From positions 27,291,235 through 27,355,234 of the forward strand of contig OX375877.1 of the NCBI GenBank assembly GCA_947359465.1: DNA of 64,000 nucleotides, given 5' to 3'. The first letter of the stretch is position 1; each line of letters begins with the position of its first letter. The notes under the pieces were generated by a model. That model was not told the DNA's origin and searched no databases. It saw only the letters and a list, made by a program, of their open reading frames with translations. This document shows positions 11,511 through 21,892 of this stretch, in pieces. The position numbers and the translations under genes are program-made. Source of the DNA: Metellina segmentata. Lineage: Eukaryota > Arthropoda > Arachnida > Araneae > Tetragnathidae.

Positions 11511-12100
11511 TACTCAAGTTTACTACATAATATACATGCCCATTTATCCATAGGTGAATATACCACCACTTCATGTCTAGGAATTCAAGTTTAACGCTTA
11601 AGTATCTGGTAGATACTGCGTGTACTGAAAGTTTAAATAACTATTTGCAACTCCATCGGAATCGAAATGAGGAACAGATCCAGGTAAAATGTTGACATAT
11701 TTTTGACCAGTCCGGTCCCAAGCACCCTTAAAACATTGACCGCTGGCAACTTGGATACGACCCATTAGAGGAGTGTCGCGAAGAACCAACGGGGTGTTTG
11801 GACAGGGCAGAGGAGGCCTGGCGTAGGTATTTTGCTCGGAAAATACTTCTGTGAATTAATAATTTAAATTTAAACTATCCTGTTATCTTAAAACTTTTCG
11901 GTAAGTTTATAACCAACTTGTAAATAAACTTTTATTTTAACTTAATTGCTCCGTTCCTGTTTGAAAATTGAGCTATTAATCAATGATTCCTTCAAAATAC
12001 TACATAATGGCCAAGACGTGTTTATCCGAGCACATTTGAAGGATGTACGGAAGGAGAATTCGACTATCTTCTATGTTCATAGATTTGAACAAAATCAGCG

Positions 12101-12184
12101 TATCTTTCCCTTCGGGGGTTGATCCCGGAACATCGCCAATTGCCCGTTGTGTTGCTCCAGTGTGACGTTAATTAAAATTACCTT
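12101..12184 (+). mobile_element. SINE fragment (3' part)
   Basis: Reads ctttcccttcgggggttgat, ccaattgcccgttgtgttgc and ends gttaattaaaattacc, the SINE 3' end and tail. Confidence 0.7.
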
Positions 12185-12269
12185 ACCCGAAATGACCAAA
12201 CATTCTGATAACTTTAGACATCTCTGCTTTGTGTCAGTATTTGATCAAGATCGTCACTCTTCGGAAAAC

Positions 12270-12448
12270 ACGTTGGGTTGGCGTGGAAGTTTGGAGAGTG
12301 GGGTGCCAGCTCAGGTGTTGCTTCGTCATCTGACCGTGGTTCAAAATTACGAGGTGTTGTCCTCGGATCTTTCCCTTCAGGGACTGATATCGGACCGTCG
12401 CCAATAGCCCGTTGTGTTGCTCTAGTACGACGTTAACTAAAATTACCA
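12270..12448 (+). mobile_element. SINE, 5'-truncated copy
   Basis: Starts in the central region (gtggaagtttggagagtggg) and runs through ccgtcgccaatagcccgttg to the tail ttaactaaaattacc. It lacks the tRNA-like head. Nearly identical to the matching part of 13798-14117 and, inverted, 25548-25733. Confidence 0.85.
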
Positions 12449-12449
12449 A

Positions 12450-13640
12450 TTACTTCGGAAAACAATCCATAAATATAAATTAACTCAGAGAAAAAACCTT
12501 TAAGCGGCAACCATGAACCGAGTTGCTTTTTCTTCTTACAAGGTTGACTTTCTCTTCGCCACCAAGGTCTACAAATTACCATTCAGATTTTCTTACAAGG
12601 AAGACGCTGGAGGGAAGGGAAGGTGTGTCGAATCCTTGCATCTTGGTCGGGAATTTTAAGAAGTGAAATATTCTAAACGTTCCGTGATGAAACACATTTT
12701 AAGTCGGAAAGGGTATATATATAATGTAGGGTCAAGGATGGTACAAATTGATCAACAATGAGTGAAGCGTTGTTAACGGTGCTTTTTACTGTTAGGCCTC
12801 ATTTATCATTCATAGACGGAAGGGTGTGTTACTCGGCACGAGCTTTCGTGCTCACGTGGCAGCTTTGTTTGTCAGCTGGCACTTAGCCTTGCGTTTTTTG
12901 GTAATGCGGCAATTATTTTGTCGCATTTATACAAATGGATATGAAGGAACGCGGGATGGAAAAGGACGAATAAAAATAGTGTGTTAACGCTGACTTGTGT
13001 TCTGTAGATATGAAACTAGTAACTACCAGCACAGCGTTGCCCGTGACAGCTCTTTTCGTGGGGTCAGATGTGACCACTGTTCGCCAACCCCGGTGATTGC
13101 TACGCATTCCCTTCTGGTTTGCTTCGCAAAAGAACTCCGCATGCAACGCCGTGATGGCCTAGAAGTGGCTATTATCAACAAAGTAAATCAAAACACGCTT
13201 GAAACGGAAAACATTTCATGGTTCCAAAATCTGACGTCAGCGGTTGAAAATTGCAAAATTCGTTCCTTTTTCATTCGAGGTACGAGTGACGTCACATTCC
13301 GGAGGAAAGAAAGAATGGCGAAGAAAACTTATTAATTAGTTCTAAAATGTTCTAGATTAAAATACAAATAATATACGATACGCGATACAAATATTGCAAA
13401 ATTTTCGGACTACCTGTGTGCTAAATTCCATTATTGTAAGGGCCATATATTCCGTCAGGACACTGCATACAGTACACGGACAAACACTTTTTTATAGTAG
13501 AGATAGTTGATATTGACGCCGGACTCCGACGTATCATAGAGAGGACAAATCAAACAAGTGTCCATCAGCGGATTTCTATCACATAAGTCATCCTTTTTGC
13601 CGATTGTTGTTGACCATATATTGGGAAGAAAAGTGACCAT
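12450..13640. other. Intronic stretch without recognised features
   Basis: Includes open frames of 77 and 112 codons on opposite strands (12913-13335) with no recognisable domain. The tgacgtca-type phrases near 13230 and 13290 are not part of a visible regulatory array. Confidence 0.5.
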
Positions 13641-13642
13641 AT

Positions 13643-13737
13643 TTTGACCATTGGTTGTCTTGACAAGTTATCTGGTAATCAGCGAAACCATTAGCAATAT
13701 TAATGGACGAGATAACTCGTCGAAACCACTTGGAGGG
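13643..13737. mobile_element. TTAA-linked MITE, family B (partial)
   Basis: Ends ggacgagataactcgtcgaa, accacttggaggg and then TTAA at 13738-13741: the reverse complement of the family B end at 5645-5690. The left part is decayed. Confidence 0.65.
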
Positions 13738-13797
13738 TTAATGATCTATTGAATGAGATATATATACTCATTTACAAGATTAGTTCGCCGACCAACC

Positions 13798-14117
13798 CGT
13801 ATTGTGGTTAAGGTGTTAGCTTCTAGATAGGAAGGTTCCTGGTTCGAATCAGGGTTCGGGCATGGATGTTTGTCAGCGTATGGTGTAGAGGCGGCTGGTG
13901 CACCTTAAATCTGTCGTGGCCGAAAGTCCTCACGTTGGGTTTGTGTGGAAGTTTGGAGAGTGGGGTGCCAGCTCAGGTGTTGCTTCGTCATCTGACCGTG
14001 GTTCAAAATTACGAGGTCTCCTCGTATCTTTCCCGTGAGGGATTGATCCCGGACCGTCGTTAATAGCCCGTTGTGTTGCTCTAGTACGACGTTACCTAAA
14101 ATTACCATTACCATTAC
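13798..14117 (+). mobile_element. tRNA-derived SINE, full-length copy
   Basis: The head carries a Pol III internal promoter: an A-box-like tggttaaggtgttagc and a B-box ggttcgaatc at about 13847. It is followed by a conserved body (gtggaagtttggagagtggg ... ctcaggtgttgcttcgtcat ... cgttaatagcccgttgtgtt) and a short repetitive tail of attacc units. A second full copy lies at 28412-28735 on the other strand. The architecture is that of a tRNA SINE; the parental tRNA and partner LINE cannot be named by eye. Confidence 0.85.
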
Positions 14118-14464
14118 AAGATTAGTTAGTTCGAGGTTTAATGAAATTGGATTGTGGGTGTGGTATATGAAATTGTTTCCCAAGCGTAGAAGATGTGAAA
14201 TATATACGTCTTGTGGCTTAGTCATGCGCCCCGGTTTGAAAGGCACGTACTATAGCCCCGGCCGATTGTCATTTTTGTCCCGGTCAGGTGAAACAAAATT
14301 CTTGTTTTTTTATATGTATAACCCATAGTGAAAGATGCGAAGACATGTATATCTAGGATCCCAGACAATCCTTCATAGGGAATTATTTGAATATAGTAAG
14401 TATCGAGATATTAAAACAATACTCTAGCACACAATTCATAAATGATAGAGATTGATTGGTAGGA

Positions 14465-14567
14465 AGTTGAATTAACGTATCGCTGGTGCAACACTATTGC
14501 CGATGATCCGGGATCAATCCCGAGAATAAAGATCCGAGGACAGAGCCTCGTAATTTAGTCAGATGAT
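14465..14567 (-). mobile_element. SINE fragment (3' part, minus)
   Basis: Reads gttgaattaacgtatcgctg, then gatccgaggacagagcctcg: the 3' half of the SINE in reverse, diverged. Confidence 0.65.
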
Positions 14568-14569
14568 GG

Positions 14570-14980
14570 ATAGAGATTGAAAATGTTCAATGTGGATGCA
14601 AGGGATACAATAATAAATTGGGTGACACCAGTGCTGTCCTACATTATAGGTTTATAATTACTCAGTAATTTGATCTGAATGATTTATAAGTATATAAATT
14701 AACGTCGGTACTACATACATGTTCAAAAATGAAAGATAATGCAATCTGAGATATGTGTGTGTGAATACAGTGCCAATTACCTCCACCGAAGTATCTCAAA
14801 TGTAAAAAAAAAAAGAATATTCCACAAGCTATGTGAAATGAATTAAGATCTACCATATACCTCGTGTGCTACTGGAAACCAAAGAAATTAAAGCAAAAAT
14901 ACTTGAATAAACATAATGTATCTTTTAGTTATTGCTAAATATTTTGTTGCCTTGTTAAAAGCAACTATGTAGGAAAAGTG
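14570..14980. other. Intronic stretch without recognised features
   Basis: AT-rich intron with an A run near 14804. Nothing recognised. Confidence 0.5.
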
Positions 14981-14984
14981 CTGG

Positions 14985-15215
14985 TCTTCGACTGTAATAT
15001 ATCCTCACAACGTGCAGACATTCTTTTCACATGGCTGTCCAAGAGTTTCTGTAGCAAGGAATTCCAATCTCGCACCAGAGCTCGTCTTTGCTCTTGTACG
15101 AACGTCCTTGGTGGTAGTATCTAGGCTGAAATGAGACGTCCGAGAGCATCCCTAGACTGATCTGCTGGATTGAGATTGGGTGACCTTGCTTGACAGAAAT
15201 TCAGTACTATCCTTA
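14985..15215 (-). mobile_element. Tc1-like transposase C-terminal remnant
   Basis: The minus-strand reading gives ARSPNLNPADQSRDALGRLI, a stop, then LPPRTFVQEQRRALVRDW and NSLLQKLLDSHVKRMSARCE. This matches the Tc1 C-terminus pattern (A-S-P-D-L-N-P-I-E ... W-D-x-L-x-R-R ... W-x-x-L-P-Q-x-x-I ... S-M-x-R-R-C). The DDE glutamate position is altered and there is an in-frame stop, so it is dead. Diverged from the Tc1 pieces at 19346, 35872 and 44885. Confidence 0.7.
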
Positions 15216-16094
15216 ATTTGTGGACATTAACGGCAATTCCAACCTTAAAACTTTTATTTTCTTCCCTACCAAGGACGTAAAAATTAAGCTCTTACTTCCC
15301 TATACTCTCGTTGATTAGCTATTAGACTGAATAAATACTGGTATCTTCTATAAAATTTCATCGAACCAAAAACAATATGAAGGACAAGTGAAATCGACAA
15401 AACCAAGAGAAATTCATCAAGTTTAAGGTCGAGGAGAAATTACACATGTAAATTGGAGTAGCATTAATTAACTAAATTGTCACTCTCCATTATAGATAGA
15501 GTTTGAGGAAAGTGGTTCCCAAACTATTCCAAAATGCGACACCCCTTTAGACCCGAGGCCAAACTTAACGGAAGAAAGTCAGATCAACAGGTGCTCAGAT
15601 GCATAAAAAGTTTGTTATTAATGACGGTTTACCGTTAATAACTGTTCAATGGATTTATATTCCCATCGTGATGTTGTTTAAAAGGCGTATTGTTTAAGAG
15701 GCGTATCGATTTCGCTAGGCCAAGGTTGTGTAATGAAACTAACGATTTTAGATGAATCTATGGAATGGTCAATGTCAAACATATTGCGAAAGTGGAATGA
15801 TAATCACTTTTATGTTTACTTTAGCCTTCAAGATACTTTTTCTTATTAATGATTGATTTTAAGAGTAGTTAAGGTATGCCATCTGAATGTATGGTTTTGA
15901 TGGTCTAAGTAATGTGTTCTCAATGAGACTAGCTTACTTGACAAAGTGAAAAAGGGAATCATACTAGAAAATCACTGAAAAATGGCAATTTTTTCATGAC
16001 AGTTTTGCATATCGAATCGACTTGATTATTAACCCTCCTTGTGGTTGTCTCGAAGAAGTGTCTCATTGGACATAAAAAACACATCCATATTTCA
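15216..16094. other. Intronic stretch with one hAT-like end
   Basis: At about 15512 the sequence agtggttcccaaactattcc followed by gcgacacccc resembles the outer end of some hAT non-autonomous elements; no partner end was found. The rest is unremarkable intron. Confidence 0.4.
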
Positions 16095-16102
16095 ATGATG
16101 AG

Positions 16103-16903
16103 TAGGGCAACTTTTTTTGTTGCAGTAAAAATGGGAAAAGTTGCATTCATCATTCCCTAAAAATGCATTTATCATTCCCTAAAAATGCATTTATCATTCC
16201 CTAAAATTGCATTTATTTTTAATACACTAAATTCTAAAATAAATTATTCGTAAAAATTTTTTAAAAATTAAAAATATATTGACAATTTTAGTCGTGTACA
16301 ACAGTATTATAATGCATACTGAAATACAGAAGATTGTTGAATTGCCGATCCTTGGCCAGTAACTTCTTTAACATTGAAAACCTGCGCCAACCGCAGTCAT
16401 ATAATGTGCTGTATCAGATAGTAGAAACGCAAAATCCTTTCGCTCAACATTCAGAGATTTTAAAACGTCATCTACTCGGCGAACAACGTATTGATGATAC
16501 ACACTCGCCTCGTAAACTCTGCAGTCGATTATGCAAGTTTCCTCTGGATTATCAAGAGTGCCAACCAATGTGTTAAAAGTACTTCGTGCCATTTATTTCA
16601 CTTTCGTCTGTTAGTACGAACGCCTTTTTTCCTTGAACTTCTTGTTTGATCCGCAATCGAAGACACACGTGATCGAAGGGTTGGTTCAGAGGGTCAAAAA
16701 TGAAATAGTAATTTCATATTAATTAATTTTAAGCATATTTTTAAAAGTTGCAGGTGGTTGTATTTATGCAGAAAATTGCATTTATGTTGCGGTTATAACT
16801 CACTTACTTTTCACCCCTTGTAGGAGAAATTTTGGTTTTAGTACTTTACATGCAGCGTAGAACGCGTGAAAAAAGGTTGCATTTGTTGCAAAAAGTTGCC
16901 CTA
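16103..16903 (-). mobile_element. hAT-like non-autonomous element (801 bp) with 8-bp target duplication
   Basis: Termini tagggcaactttttttgttg and tgttgcaaaaagttgcccta are inverted repeats. Flanks atgatgag (16095-16102) and atgattag (16904-16911) agree at 7 of 8 positions, the size expected for hAT. The minus-strand frame at 16368-16592 reads MARSTFNTLVGTLDNPEETC and further on VERKDFAFLLSDTAHYMTAV, resembling the KDFALLLSDAARYM region of hAT-like transposases. It is a fragment without the full catalytic core. A sister copy is at 62653-63437. Confidence 0.8.
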
Positions 16904-16928
16904 ATGATTAGGATGGTGAGTGTAAGCG

Positions 16929-16952
16929 AGCAGGGGGCGGAGCCCCCTAGTA
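16929..16952 (+). mobile_element. Helitron-like 3' terminus
   Basis: gcgagcagggggcggagccc followed by ccctag: a GC hairpin (gggggc-gga-gccccc) followed directly by CTAG, then T. This is the usual Helitron 3' end (hairpin plus CTRR, inserted between A and T). The rest of the element was not delimited. The reverse complement of the same motif lies at 26390. Confidence 0.5.
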
Positions 16953-17367
16953 TTACAAAAGAAAAAAAACCAATCACGTTTTAATAGTAATGCATAACAA
17001 AACAACAGGATTTCAAGTGAAATTGTACATTTGAATGCTGAAAAGAATGCAACTAAGGCTCCTTTTAATTTTTCAATCAAAACTGTTGCAGAAAAAAATT
17101 ACTTGAAAACTGTTATTTATGGATTGAAATATCTTAATATGCCGGGTTCTTGAAACATATATTATAGTTCGGTAATCAAAATTGAGACGAGAAAACCATT
17201 TTTTTTCTATCCAACCCAACTAAAAATATTGTTTTTAAAAATAATGTATTCGTTATTGTTAGAAATTCATATTTTTAGATTATTTTCAAACACTCATTAT
17301 GCAAATAATATTTTATCAACTCATATTTTTAGTGTCATATCAATATTGATAATATATTTTCTCTCAG

Positions 17368-17499
17368 GATCATGGCAGTCCAGAAAGCAGAAGTTCTGTT
17401 ACCACCATGACCATAAAACTGAAAGATTCCGATGACCAAAACCCAGTATTTACCAAAGAAGTGTACAAGACCCACGTCTTGGAAGCTGCAGCAATTACG
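17368..17499 (+). CDS. Cadherin exon 4 (EC repeat junction)
   Basis: 44 codons, phase 0 both sides, acceptor ctctcag, donor acg|gtaaat. It encodes DHGSPESRSSVTTMTIKLKD, then SDDQNPVFTKEVYKTHVLEA and AAIT. The linker is DSDDQNPVF, so the usual N of DxNDN is D here, still acidic. It closes the first full repeat and opens the second. Confidence 0.93.
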
Positions 17500-17981
17500 G
17501 TAAATGATATTTTTAATTACTAGCAACTTGTATTAAACTCTAAGAGCGATGAAGTAAATCATTTTTACAGGTTTTAAATATAAGTACATTACCTTTTTAT
17601 AACATACTTTACATTTAATATTTTAAAAACTTTGATCAAATTTGGAGTCTGAAGAACTAAAATTTAAAACATTATTGCTCACAAATATAATACGGAGATG
17701 CGCTTAGCAGAGAGAATGAAATAAATTTAAGAGGCATAGCACCTCTGGCTGGTGCAAGTCTGCTATCGCTCAATAAAGTCAATTTTTATTTTGGGAATGT
17801 CTTATACCTTTGCAATGTTTTTTGGTTACTTAAAAATGCTTTAAATGTTTCTGAAAACACGCACTTTTTTTCACTTATCTGGCAGTCTATCGCATGCAAG
17901 CCACATGCATTTAAGCATTTTTGTAAGATATTTTACATTATTTATATACTTTTTGTCTGAAGTAGTTTGTATATTTCTCAG
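17500..17981 (+). other. Intron 4 (482 bp)
   Basis: AT-rich; nothing recognised apart from the splice borders gtaaat and ttctcag. Confidence 0.85.
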
Positions 17982-18081
17982 GGTGCTCGAATAAGGGTGA
18001 AGTTGTCATTAGATCCTCCAATACACGCTTTTGATCAGGATGTTGGAGTAAATGCACCACTAAGATACTCCATTGTACATG
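17982..18081 (+). CDS. Cadherin exon 5 (DPPIHAFDQD segment)
   Basis: 100 nt: 33 codons plus one base (phase-1 donor g|gtaagc). It encodes GARIRVKLSLDPPIHAFDQD then VGVNAPLRYSIVH. AFDQD is the DxD calcium motif. The preceding R-I-x-x-x-L-x-x-D-P-P insertion is not part of the standard EC fold and is the second anchor for a PCDH15/Cad99C-type assignment (PCDH15 EC3 has TPPIQAIDQD). Confidence 0.92.
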
Positions 18082-18897
18082 GTAAGCACCTTTGTCTCAT
18101 TTATATATTTATTACTTTCAATTTAATGAAGAGCGAAATATTTATTTACATTGACAGTATTTCATATTTGTTATGCAGCATAGCTTTGTCTGTAAGTGCA
18201 ACTCCAGTTTTACAAAAAAAATTTATTGTTGAGATTTGCAGTACTGTTGTACATACTAGTACATCGCAAGCTAATTTTTGTATAGTAGGGACTAAGTTCC
18301 TAACAAAACTCCCTCAATAGAACTTGCCCCTTAGAGCAATGGCCTAATTTTTTAGATTCTACTAGTAGTAGACTGGATGCCAATTGCATGAAGTCCTGAG
18401 AGCTGCATAGAATAAAGAGTGTACTTACGTATGCGTGGTCCTGCAATGAATAGTTGTGACCGTTTAATTGTCTTTTGGTGACTTTAGCAGCCAAGGATGA
18501 TGTACCTTGTAAAAAGAAGGTTGACTTGCAACGTAGACAAAAGCCACCATAGGAATAAAAATAGTTTAACTTATCTCAGAGTTACTGGCTGTTGTTTAGA
18601 ATGATTTTAATAGAATTAGCCACTCAAAGTATCATCGCGTGGAGGACTCAGAGTTCATGTTGATTGAGGAAAGCGCTATCCCGAATCTGTCAGAAGCGCC
18701 TCCCAGTTTGTTTGAAAGCGACTGCGTTCGTAATCACGTCCTAGTCAACAACATTGCAGAGCGTGGTTAGGCTGTTAGTTTCAGCTAACCCAAAAGTATC
18801 TCATGATTGATATAGGTTTCCTGTTTGTTATATATTGTAATTGTAAGCTAATTATTGTAGTGGTGTCTTTCCTGACGATTTTTATTTATTCTTACAG
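18082..18897 (+). other. Intron 5 (816 bp)
   Basis: Phase-1 intron. Its second half carries the decayed dispersed repeat also seen at 3150-3535. No exon inside. Confidence 0.8.
18415..18765. repeat. Decayed dispersed repeat, pair with 3150-3535
   Basis: Colinear weak matches with the intron 1 copy (cttacgtatgcgtggtcctg here, cttccgtatgcgttgtccta there; gactgcgttcgtaatcacgt here). Neither copy keeps an open frame. Confidence 0.45.
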
Positions 18898-19007
18898 GAA
18901 ATGAAAAAGGTCTTTTCGAAATGCATGATCAAATGGCCGATCTATACCTCGTGAAGGAAGTGGACCGTGAGTCTCTCAAAAGTCCGATACTAACACTTCA
19001 TATACAG
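18898..19007 (+). CDS. Cadherin exon 6 (middle of second complete EC repeat)
   Basis: 110 nt: two bases completing the glycine codon begun in exon 5, then 36 codons, phase-0 donor cag|gtagac. It encodes NEKGLFEMHDQMADLYLVKE then VDRESLKSPILTLHIQ. VDRES is the LDRE motif. The split codon reads GGA, giving HGNEKG across the junction. Confidence 0.92.
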
Positions 19008-19189
19008 GTAGACTAGTTTATTCAGTATATATGTGTACATTCCTCATTTGTGTGTTTTCCTGTATGTGTATCCATTACGTGACACTATAAGGAGATTCTT
19101 GATATTGAATATACATATGTGTATTCAATCGATCAATCTTGAAGAATGAATATGTATTACTGATGATTCATTAAATGTCCATATTAAGC

Positions 19190-20060
19190 ACTACTCTAAC
19201 TGTTAAGAATGGGATATGCAAGTTGAAAGAAAGTGAAAAATGTTTTCTCAGTAAAAATATCTGCTCCTGAAAACAAGATACGGCTGTTCCAACTGTGTTA
19301 TTGGCATCGTTTCTCCTAAAAGCAAAAATCCAGTAATTCCATATACACTTCCCTACAATAATGGACCGGACTCCAGCGGATTTGCATAAATTCCGACTAC
19401 TTGTTTAGGGGTGTTTTTCGTGGTATGGCCAAGGACCTTTGCATGTGTTACAGGTCAATTGAACGCCAACGCTTGCATGAGGATTTTGGACAATCAGGTT
19501 CTTTCTACGTTCGGGCAATTTTATGGTACATACGAATGTTACTTCCAAGAAGACAACGCTCCATGTCATGTTGCAACCTCTGTGAAGCAGTGGTATCAAG
19601 ATATGGATGTAAAACATCTTACCTGGCCAACTCAGCGTACTGGCCTAAACCCCATGGAACATTTGTTTGACGCGTTAGAGCGACGCTTACTGACCAGTGA
19701 ACCATGTTCGAAATCTATAACTGAGCTAGCGACATTCTTGCATCAGGAATGGCCTCAAATACCCCTAGCTGTGCATCCAAATCTTGTTGAAAGTATGACC
19801 TGAAGGTTTGCTAGTGTAATTGTAGCACGTGAGGGATAATCCCCCTATTAAAGCATGTGTTCTTTCCCTTATACCATCACATCTTGATGTCTGGTCAATT
19901 ATTGTAGGGTAGTGTATATTAATCTCAAACAATTCTAAAGGAACAAAAGATCATCCGTAAACCACTTGTCACGGATCAGAACGGGAACATTTTCTTAATG
20001 CCGTTTGGAACAGGGAACTCGATCACACACCAATCATTTGGACAACGTTGAGCAAGTCAC
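19190..20060. repeat. Duplicated block A carrying the Tc1 insertion
   Basis: Sequence on both sides of the Tc1 derivative (tctgctcctgaaaacaag ... ccagtaattccata / ttaatctcaaacaattc ... cacacaccaatcatttggac) matches the shorter block at 20250-20520, which lacks the Tc1. The downstream block is thus a natural empty-site comparison. Confidence 0.75.
19346..19914 (+). mobile_element. Tc1-like deletion derivative (569 bp) with TA duplication
   Basis: Left end cacttccctacaataatgg and right end tcaattattgtagggtagtg are inverted repeats, each flanked by TA (19344-19345 and 19915-19916). The frame at 19411-19803 keeps ECYFQEDNAPCHVATSVKQW, then LTWPTQRTGLNPMEHLFDAL: the second and third catalytic regions of a Tc1 DDE/D transposase (DNAPCH; LNP-EH). 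The first catalytic aspartate and the DNA-binding domain are deleted. A sister copy with the same junction is at 44885-45455. Confidence 0.85.
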
Positions 20061-20249
20061 AACAGTGTTCTGAAGTATAAGTGTACAAAATTTGGTTGTT
20101 GTGGATTGGTCAAACGGTGTAGATTTGTATGAGAATATACACCCCCACACATTCTTTTATATATATTTCTATCAAAATCGGCCGTTGAAAATTCATCTTA
20201 AACACTCTCTGAACCACTATAAATGTGTTGTTCATGATGAATGAAAGTG

Positions 20250-20520
20250 AAACACTTTTTTTCTGTAGAACCACCTGTCCCACAAATTAAGATTTGTCTA
20301 CGCCAACGGTGTCACTGGCATCATTTCCCCAAAGGAAACCCAGTAATTCCCTAGACATTAATCTCCAATAATTCAAAGGAAACAAAACCTCGTCCCAAAG
20401 TCATTTTTCACGGATCAGAACAGACACACTTTCTAAATGCCGCACGGAGAACCGGGAACCCGACCACACACCTATCATTTGGACAACATTGTGCAGACCA
20501 CGATTCTGTAAGACGCGCTG
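20250..20520. repeat. Duplicated block B (empty-site paralogue)
   Basis: Reads ggtgtcactggcatcatttc, cccagtaattccctagacat, taatctccaataattcaaag and cacacacctatcatttggac in the same order as the sequence around the Tc1 at 19346-19914, without any Tc1. Confidence 0.75.
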
Positions 20521-20706
20521 TGGGATGATTTGCTGTGTCGCCCATTACTTGTGGTTCGGAAACAATGGGAAACTTTCGCTCGCTCTCGTATCCGTCAATT
20601 TCGCCGATTGACCTGTTTCGGCGATTTATCGGGGATAGGGATACTCCTGTGATTTGGAAGCGATATTGTGTCCGGTGTCTGGTTTGTCTCATTCGCCGAT
20701 TCAGGA

Positions 20707-21892
20707 TGAATGAGGTGTTGGTGCCTGTAATTTTCCTGCCTTCTGGATGCTGTTCCTAACTAATGAAACATCCAAGACGATGATGAAGATACTTCCATAA
20801 TGGAGTAGTGTAAAACAAAAGATAGTTCTTACAGTATTTGAGAGTTCATTACACATAATAGTACAGTTTTGGTATTTTGATTTTGAACAGTGGTAATACT
20901 TTAGTACTGCTCGGAACGGAACGGACATATCAATTACTGTAGGGGTTCCCAAAGTGTGTGCCGCGGCAGTGCCACGTAGAGAGATTAGGGGTGCCGCGAA
21001 GCGCCCATGAAACAGTTGCTATTATAATGAGGTGTTGGTGCCTGTAATTTTCCTGCCTTCTGGATGCTGTTACTCACTAATGAAACATCGAAATCCATGA
21101 TGAAGATACATCCATAATGAAGTAGTGTAAAATGAAAGATATTTCTTACAGTATTTGAGAGTTCATAACACATAGTAGTACAGTTTTGGTATTTTGATTT
21201 GGAACAGTGGTAATAATTTAGTACTGCAGGGGTTCCCAAAGTGTGTGCCGCGGCAGTGCCACGTAGAGAGATTAGGGATGCCGCGAAGCGCCCATGAAAC
21301 AGTTGCTATTATAATGAGGTGTTGGTGCCTGTAATTTTCCTGCCTTCTGGATGCTGTTACTCACTAATGAAACATCGAAATCCATGATGAAGATACATCC
21401 ATAATGAAGTAGTGTAAAATGAAAGATATTTCTTACAGTATTTGAGAGTTCATAACACATAGTAGTACAGTTTTGGTATTTTGATTTGGAACAGTGGTAA
21501 TAATTTAGTACTGCAGGGGTTCCCAAAGTGTGTGCCGCGGCAGTGCCACGTAGAGAGATTAGGGGTGCCGCGAAGCGCCCATGAAACAGTTGCTATTATA
21601 ATGAGGTGTTGGTGCCTGTAATTTTCCTGCCTTCTGGATGCTGTTACTCACTAATGAAACATCGAAATCCATGATGAAGATACATCCATAATGAAGTAGT
21701 GTAAAATGAAAGATATTTCTTACAGTATTTGAGAGTTCATAACACATAGTAGTACAGTTTTGGTATTTTGATTTGGAACACAGTGGTAATAATTTAGTAC
21801 TGCAGGGGTTCCCAAAGTGTGTGCCGCGGCACCCTGGAGTGCCACGTAGAGAGATTAGGGGTGCCGCGAAGCGCCCATGAAGCAGTTGCTAT
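20707..21892. repeat. 287-bp tandem satellite (about four units)
   Basis: The phrase ggggttcccaaagtgtgtgc recurs near 20943, 21229, 21516 and 21805, and gaggtgttggtgcctgtaat near 20711, 21031, 21318 and 21603. Units 2 to 4 are almost identical (period 287, one with a 2-bp insertion); the first is more diverged and carries about 34 extra bases. Each unit contains caggggttcccaaa and a gtgccgcg-rich stretch that look like an hAT-type element end. Minus-strand open frames of 84 codons repeat with the units and are not genes. Confidence 0.92.

Larger units (their letters stand above)
7241..17367 (+). other. Intron 3 (10,127 bp), transposon-rich
   Basis: Holds a 138-bp tandem duplication (8282-8554), a GC-richer patch (8640-9000), piggyBac-like remains (9865-10462), six SINE copies or fragments, a family B element end, a Tc1 C-terminal remnant, a complete hAT-like element (16103-16903) and a Helitron-like end. 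No cadherin exon was found inside, and exon 3 joins exon 4 without a gap in the repeat. Confidence 0.8.

Noticed and set aside
13808..13862. Possible functional tRNA gene (B-box ggttcgaatc)
   Set aside because: It forms the head of a dispersed SINE with a conserved body and tail; a full cloverleaf with acceptor stem is not evident.
19405..19617. Minus-strand frames opposite the Tc1 remnant, similarly at 44861-45109
   Set aside because: Antisense shadows of the transposase coding sequence, which reads correctly on the + strand.
20701..21747. Four near-identical minus-strand frames of 62-84 codons
   Set aside because: They recur because the 287-bp satellite unit recurs. They end and begin in non-coding hAT-like sequence.
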